Shown: positions 60,210 through 64,000 of the stretch, in pieces
Position numbering within the stretch: the first letter of the stretch is position 1
Layout: each line of letters starts with the position of its first letter
Assembly: GCA_910586125.1 (NCBI GenBank)
Contig: CAJUHP010000018.1
Location: 1 to 64,000, forward strand
Length of the DNA stretch: 64,000 bases
DNA from: an uncultured Lachnospiraceae bacterium
GTDB lineage: Bacteria > Bacillota > Clostridia > Lachnospirales > Lachnospiraceae
Direction of reading: 5' to 3'
Position numbers and translations under genes: made by a program
Notes under the pieces: generated by a model
What the model was told of the DNA's origin: nothing
Seen by the model: only the letters and a program-made list of their open reading frames with translations
Databases searched by the model: none

Positions 60210-60340
60210 CAGGGGCGGCCGTCTTTTTTCTGATCGCAGGATTTCGGGAACCGGATATGTTAATGATCTTTTTCGGTTTGATCTGGCTTGTGAACGGTTG
60301 CCTGTGGGTGAGAAGGGAATTGCCGCTTCAATCCAAATAG
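60206..60340 (+). CDS. Possible small membrane protein with non-ATG start
   Basis: A frame overlapping the end of ymxH reads LTGAAVFFLIAGF, then MLMIFFGLIWLVNGCLWV, then RRELPLQSK and TAG at 60338-60340: two membrane-like segments and a basic tail, about 44 residues. A CTG (60206) or ATT (60203) would have to start it after GTGAGGG, so the start is uncertain; the first ATG would leave 27 residues. It is too short for a family call. Confidence 0.35.
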   Translation: MTGAAVFFLIAGFREPDMLMIFFGLIWLVNGCLWVRRELPLQSK

Positions 60341-60376
60341 AGAGGACGCCGCATCCCCGTGAGAAAGAAAAAAATA

Positions 60377-60413
60377 ACGGCCGCAGAGACTGGCTTTTGG
60401 ACTCTGCGGCCGT
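60377..60413 (-). terminator. Rho-independent terminator of the sulfatase gene
   Basis: A 12-bp stem ACGGCCGCAGAG with CTCTGCGGCCGT. On the minus strand it is followed by TTATTTTTTT. Confidence 0.8.
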
Positions 60414-60447
60414 CCTGTCTGAAAACCGCGTCAGGTTTGTCAGATTT

Positions 60448-61926
60448 TTACTCCGTGAATTCTTCCGGGTACTTTTCCCGCAGCAGATCCGCGCCGTACT
60501 CGCGGGGCGTCCCCTTCAGGCGCTCTGCATAGGAGGCAAGCTGTCCTCTGCTGTGTTCCGGTCCGCCCTCCCGCATGACCGTCCACATGGGATCGGCGTC
60601 GTAGTGCGAGGTTTTCATCATGGCATCGTTCCAGTCAAGAATCATCTTGGCGCCTCTGGCGCAGAGATCCGGGCGTTCCGGTGCCAGATTATGCTGTTCG
60701 TGCGGGTCTTGTTTGATATCAAACAGCATCTCGTCCGGCAGAAGATGACCGCCGCCGTGGACGGTGCGGATATAGATATAATCGTCGAACCGTACGCTGC
60801 GCTGACAGACATGGGCGCATTGGGTCAGCACCGCGCAGGGTTTTCCGCAGTCAGTTCCGTCCCGAAGCGTGGCCGCAAAGGACTTTCCGTCGTAGCGGTA
60901 GCGCCCCGGCACAATCATCGGCGTTCCCAGCAGCTCCTGTATCGTGGGAGCCAGGTCGGTATTGTCATGAAACCCTTCTGCCGCGGCGTTGGCCCGCATA
61001 CCCGGCCAACGGATGATCAGAGGAATCCGGCAAACCGGCTCGTCGGCCATGCCGTGTTCGGCGTAGACGCCGAATTCTCCCAGATCTTCTCCGTGATCCG
61101 CGGTGATGAGGATGGCCAGATCGTCGTTATAGAGCCCGTTGTCCTTCATCCAGCCCAAGATTTTTCCGATATGATCGTCGGTATAGCGTATACCGGCGTC
61201 ATACTGATTCAGAAAATGTCTGGCTTCCTCCCGGTTCTTTAAGCTGCCGGGGTGTTTGGGCCAGACGTCAAAATGATCATCGTTCCACATATTGATCTCG
61301 TTGGCGCCGTGCGGGCCGATATGAAGCTTGTGTTCGGCAAAAATTTCTTCCGTGATCCAGTCATCCGGCAGAGGCTCCCCCTCAAACGGGTCATATCCGG
61401 CGGGCGTCCGGTAAGGCGTATGCGGGTCCCAGTAATGCACATGTATCATCCAGTTATCCTGCTTCCCGTTTTGTTCCAGCCAGTTCAAAACATAGGGCGT
61501 CACCATCTCGGCAGATTCGCCGCCCCTTCTCCCGACATTGTAGCACTCGTTAAAGCCGGCCTGAAACCACCATGCGCTGTGGCGCTCCGCAAAGGTGGAG
61601 AAAGATACGGTGCGCATACCGGCCCGCCGAAACTGCATAAACAGGCCGTTCTCGGACATATCGTCGGTAAAGCTGCGGGTCGTGCCCTGCAGCCGCATGT
61701 CCGCCGCGGTGCCGCCGTGTCCGACAACGCCGGTGTGAATGCCGTACTGGCCGCTTATCAGGGACGCCCGCGAAGGAAGACAGGGGGCGTTGGGGCAGTA
61801 ATACCGGTCAAAACGCACCCCCTCTTTCGCGACGGAATCCATAACCGGCGTGGTATTCCGGCCATAGCCGTAGCATCCCATATGGTCCGCCCGCAGGGTG
61901 TCGATATCAAACATCAGAACTCTCAT
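60448..61926 (-). CDS. Sulfatase family hydrolase
   Basis: A 492-residue cytosolic (no signal peptide) sulfatase-fold enzyme. Metal-binding DIDTLRADHMGC is near 7-18, and the active site is Cys49 in C-L-P-S-R, the cysteine-type consensus (CxPxR) that is converted to formylglycine. GHGGTAADM, HYWDPHTPY (near 175), ITADHGEDLGE (near 285) and the region with YAEHGMADEPV supply further ligands. An anaerobic sulfatase maturase (radical SAM) is needed but not seen here; the radical SAM gene at 758 is not an obvious match. The start at 61926 has GGGAGGGTTCT; an upstream in-frame ATG at 62004 has no such site. Substrate unknown. Confidence 0.85.
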   Translation of the reverse strand: MRVLMFDIDTLRADHMGCYGYGRNTTPVMDSVAKEGVRFDRYYCPNAPCLPSRASLISGQYGIHTGVVGHGGTAADMRLQGTTRSFTDDMSENGLFMQFRRAGMRTVSFSTFAERHSAWWFQAGFNECYNVGRRGGESAEMVTPYVLNWLEQNGKQDNWMIHVHYWDPHTPYRTPAGYDPFEGEPLPDDWITEEIFAEHKLHIGPHGANEINMWNDDHFDVWPKHPGSLKNREEARHFLNQYDAGIRYTDDHIGKILGWMKDNGLYNDDLAILITADHGEDLGEFGVYAEHGMADEPVCRIPLIIRWPGMRANAAAEGFHDNTDLAPTIQELLGTPMIVPGRYRYDGKSFAATLRDGTDCGKPCAVLTQCAHVCQRSVRFDDYIYIRTVHGGGHLLPDEMLFDIKQDPHEQHNLAPERPDLCARGAKMILDWNDAMMKTSHYDADPMWTVMREGGPEHSRGQLASYAERLKGTPREYGADLLREKYPEEFTE

Positions 61927-61998
61927 AGAACCCTCCCTTGTTTTCTTTTTATTATACAGGAAGCGGACGGACCGCGCAAGGGCGGGGTGAGAAATGAT

Positions 61999-62014
61999 TT
62001 CCAATTAATTGGAA
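61999..62014. promoter_or_regulatory. 16-bp palindrome between sulfatase and nrdR
   Basis: TTCCAATTAATTGGAA is a perfect palindrome, followed by ATTTTTT on the plus strand. It is an operator candidate or a weak terminator; it does not resemble an NrdR box. Confidence 0.4.
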
Positions 62015-62033
62015 GATTTTTTCAGAAATCCTC

Positions 62034-62062
62034 TTGCCTTATTGTGCAGAAACGAATATAAT
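62034..62062 (+). promoter_or_regulatory. Predicted promoter of nrdR
   Basis: TTGCCT (62034-62039), 17-base spacer, TATAAT (62057-62062). Confidence 0.5.
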
Positions 62063-62119
62063 TATAACAATCTTTATATGACACGTTTTCGGCAGACAAA
62101 AAAGCAAGGAGGGTTCCCC

Positions 62120-62584
62120 ATGAGATGTCCGTACTGCGGCGAAGAAAATACCCGCGTGATTGATTCCCGTCCGGCGGAGGACGGCAGCTCCATACGCCGC
62201 CGCCGCCTGTGCGATAAATGTGCGAGGCGGTTTACCACCTACGAGAAGGTGGAGACCATTCCTCTGCTGGTGGTAAAAAAAGACGAGAGCCGCGTGCCTT
62301 ATGAGCGTTCCAAGATTGAATCCGGCGTCCTGAGAGCCTGTCATAAAAGACCCATCTCCAGCGCTCAGATCGAGAAGCTGATCGACGAGGTTGAAAATAC
62401 CATCTTCAACTCCGGGGAGACCGAGGTAAAAACCTCCCGCATCGGGGAGCTGGTGATGCAGAAACTGAAGCGGTTGGACCAGGTGGCTTACGTGCGTTTT
62501 GTTTCCGTCTACCGGGAGTTTAAGGATGCCCGCACCTTTATGGATGAGCTGGAAAAGCTTTCGGGGGAATACGCGCATGTTTAG
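62120..62584 (+). CDS. nrdR: Ribonucleotide reductase repressor NrdR
   Basis: A 154-residue regulator. The zinc ribbon is Cys3, Cys6, Cys31 and Cys34 (CPYC and CDKC), with the basic DNA-contacting SSIRRRRLCDKC and RFTTYE between. The ATP-cone (about 46-136) includes VVKKDESRVPYERSKIESGV. It senses nucleotide state and represses nrd operons. The start at 62120 follows AAGGAGGGTTCCCC. The next gene overlaps it by 8 bases. Confidence 0.93.
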   Translation: MRCPYCGEENTRVIDSRPAEDGSSIRRRRLCDKCARRFTTYEKVETIPLLVVKKDESRVPYERSKIESGVLRACHKRPISSAQIEKLIDEVENTIFNSGETEVKTSRIGELVMQKLKRLDQVAYVRFVSVYREFKDARTFMDELEKLSGEYAHV

Positions 62585-63107
62585 ACGGTTTTATCCGGAT
62601 CAGAGAGCGTCTGCCTCCTGGGATATCGACTACGCAGCCCTGTATCAGGAGGGCTTTCGGGGCGTTATTTTTGACATTGACAATACGCTCTCCGTCCACG
62701 GCGGCCCGCCGCCACAACAGACGATTCTCCTGTTTGAGCGGCTGAGGGAGCTGGGGTTTTCCACCTGCCTGTTATCCAATAACAAAGAACCCCGCGTCAG
62801 GCCCTTTGCTGCGGCCGTGTCCTCCCCCTATATAGCAAAAGCGGGAAAACCCTCCGTGCGCGGCTATGAGAGCGCCATGGCTCGCATGAAGACAGAGCGA
62901 AGCCAGACGCTTTTTGTGGGAGACCAGCTCTTTACGGATATCTACGGAGCCAGGCGGGCCGGGATTTGGAGTATCCTGGTATCGCCCATCGATCCGCACG
63001 AGGAGATTCAGATTGTCTTAAAGAGGTATCTGGAGCGGATTGTCTTGTTTTTCTATGATAGGAAGAAAGTCCCAATAAAATCCGCTCGTTTCGCAAAAAA
63101 AGGTTGA
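62577..63107 (+). CDS. yqeG: YqeG family HAD-type phosphatase
   Basis: A 176-residue HAD-superfamily protein: nucleophile motif VIFDIDNTLSVHGG (near 29-42), second motif LLSNNKEPRV (near 65-74), Lys in YIAKAGKPSV, and acid motif TLFVGDQLFTDIYGA (near 115). In Bacillus the yqeG gene is part of the yqe operon with aroE and nadD; here it follows nrdR with an 8-base overlap. The reported substrate class is not settled. The promoter of efp begins at its last codon. Confidence 0.85.
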   Translation: MFRRFYPDQRASASWDIDYAALYQEGFRGVIFDIDNTLSVHGGPPPQQTILLFERLRELGFSTCLLSNNKEPRVRPFAAAVSSPYIAKAGKPSVRGYESAMARMKTERSQTLFVGDQLFTDIYGARRAGIWSILVSPIDPHEEIQIVLKRYLERIVLFFYDRKKVPIKSARFAKKG

Positions 63108-63132
63108 TAAAAGCGCTATTTTAGTATAGAAT
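63104..63132 (+). promoter_or_regulatory. Predicted promoter of efp
   Basis: TTGATA (63104-63109), 17-base spacer and TAGAAT (63127-63132), overlapping the yqeG stop codon. Confidence 0.55.
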
Positions 63133-63176
63133 GGCAAAAGAGAAGAGAAACCTATCACATAAGGAGGAATTCATTC

Positions 63177-63734
63177 ATGGTATCAGCTGGTGAGTTTAGA
63201 AACGGCGTTACGATTGAAATTGAAGGAAACATTTTTCAGATTATTGAGTTTCAGCATGTAAAACCGGGAAAGGGCGCGGCGTTTGTCCGCACAAAATTAA
63301 AGAATATCATAAACGGCGGCGTGGTGGAAAAGACGTTTCGTCCCACTGAGAAGTTTGAGAACGCTCACATTGACCGCGTGGATATGCAGTATCTGTATTC
63401 CGACGGCGATTTATATCACTTTATGGATGTAAACACCTATGATCAGATCGCTCTGAATCAGGATCAGATCGGAGATACGCTGAAGTTTGTCAAGGAGAAC
63501 GAGATGGTCAAGATCTGCTCGCACAAGGGCAACGTGTTCGCCATCGAGCCTCCGCTGTTTGTGGAGTTGGAGATTACCGACACCGAACCCGGCTTCAAGG
63601 GCGATACGGCTACCGGCGCGACGAAACCGGCTACGGTGGAGACGGGAGCCGTTGTTTATGTCCCCCTGTTTGTCGATCAGGGAGATAAGATTAAGATCGA
63701 CACCAGAACCGGCGAGTATCTGTCTCGCGTCTAG
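63177..63734 (+). CDS. efp: Elongation factor P
   Basis: A 185-residue protein of three beta-barrel domains that relieves ribosome stalling at polyproline. The loop PGKGAA places Lys32 at the tip, the site modified in Bacillus-type EF-P. The end KIDTRTGEYLSRV is the usual C-terminus. AAGGAGG precedes the start. An excellent terminator follows at 63763. Confidence 0.96.
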   Translation: MVSAGEFRNGVTIEIEGNIFQIIEFQHVKPGKGAAFVRTKLKNIINGGVVEKTFRPTEKFENAHIDRVDMQYLYSDGDLYHFMDVNTYDQIALNQDQIGDTLKFVKENEMVKICSHKGNVFAIEPPLFVELEITDTEPGFKGDTATGATKPATVETGAVVYVPLFVDQGDKIKIDTRTGEYLSRV

Positions 63735-63762
63735 GACGTGCGCTCTGACAGAGAGGATGAAA

Positions 63763-63800
63763 AAATGCCTGGGGGGAAGCTTCCTCCCCGGCATTTGTTT
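63763..63800 (+). terminator. Rho-independent terminator of efp
   Basis: AAATGCC (63763-63769) pairs with GGCATTT (63790-63796), with GGGGGGAA and TTCCTCCCC continuing the stem inside, and a GTTTATC tail. Confidence 0.8.
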
Positions 63801-63853
63801 ATCCTGCGGAAAAAAGTATAGGCAGAATAGAAAGAGAGGGACCTGGAAAAGTT

Positions 63854-64000
63854 ATGAAGAAGATTCTGGATCGGTTATCCGAGATCGTGGGGGAGGCGTT
63901 TGCTGCGGCCGGTTATGACGCGGCCTATGGGAGAGTGACTGTCTCCAACCGCCCGGATCTCTGTGAATTTCAGTGCAACGGAGCCATGGCCGGAGCGAAA
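63854..64000 (+). CDS. argS: Arginyl-tRNA synthetase, N-terminal fragment (runs off window)
   Basis: The 49 visible residues read MKKILDRLSEIVGEAFAAAG, then SNRPDLCEFQCNGAMAGAK, matching the N-terminal additional domain of ArgS in Clostridia, which contacts the tRNA elbow. The signature motifs of the catalytic domain are outside. GAGGGACCTGGAAAAGTT precedes the ATG. It follows efp after a terminator, so it probably has its own promoter. Confidence 0.85.
   Translation, partial: MKKILDRLSEIVGEAFAAAGYDAAYGRVTVSNRPDLCEFQCNGAMAGAK

Noticed and set aside
60166..61242. A 358-codon plus-strand frame opposite the sulfatase
   Set aside because: Antisense to a clear sulfatase, crosses its terminator and has no family features.
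1..64000. tRNA, rRNA and complete insertion sequences
   Set aside because: I did not see tRNA cloverleaf motifs such as GGTTCGAATCC, any rRNA sequence, or an intact transposase with terminal repeats.

Overview
The window looks like a chromosome segment of an anaerobic, endospore-forming Gram-positive bacterium, most likely a Lachnospiraceae-type Clostridium. Supporting signs are an alpha/beta-type small acid-soluble spore protein, a YlmC/YmxH sporulation protein, sigma-G-like promoters, TTG/GTG starts behind strong GGAGG sites, and the nrdR / yqeG-type phosphatase / efp / argS stretch. Assignment is by protein-family recognition only. The first ~4.7 kb are visibly AT-richer than the rest.

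Region 1 (1-4.8 kb) is a decaying accessory region. It has three fragments of Rpn-type PD-(D/E)XK nuclease/transposase proteins (one cut by the window edge, two broken), a serine-recombinase remnant, a short sequence repeated three times, an orphan radical SAM protein, a GyrI-like effector-binding protein and a P-loop kinase-like protein. Region 2 (4.8-20 kb) holds housekeeping and repair genes: dus, a 1361-residue BspA-type LRR protein, an aldo/keto reductase with a ferredoxin tail, an endonuclease Q-UvrD helicase fusion, two metallophosphoesterases, DUF4474 and DUF6054 proteins, a NYN-LOTUS protein and an M18 aminopeptidase. Region 3 (20-34 kb) has an ABC exporter pair, a CZB-type chemoreceptor, a PadR/DUF1700/DUF4097/PspC envelope operon, a spore protein, galactokinase flanked by two copies of a probable sporulation small RNA, and a phosphate module (Na/Pi cotransporter with PhoU domain, PhoR-like kinase, PhoP-like regulator) with a candidate Pho box.

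Region 4 (34.5-54.7 kb) is a complete type IV pilus locus on the plus strand: pilT, a 3341-residue prepilin-adhesin rich in GLUG-like repeats, three minor pilin-like proteins, the major pilin, a further pilin-like protein, then pilD, pilC, a pilM-pilN fusion, a pilO-like gene and pilB. The giant protein has a prepilin peptidase site at its start, so it can be read as a pilus-borne adhesin. Region 5 (54.7-64 kb) has a MarR repressor with an asymmetric ABC exporter sharing one palindromic operator, ymxH, a sulfatase, nrdR, a YqeG-type phosphatase, efp and the start of argS.

The most unusual items are the giant pilin-adhesin and its operon, the pair of sigma-G-type small RNAs with a CCTCCCC anti-Shine-Dalgarno-like core, and the EndoQ-helicase fusion.
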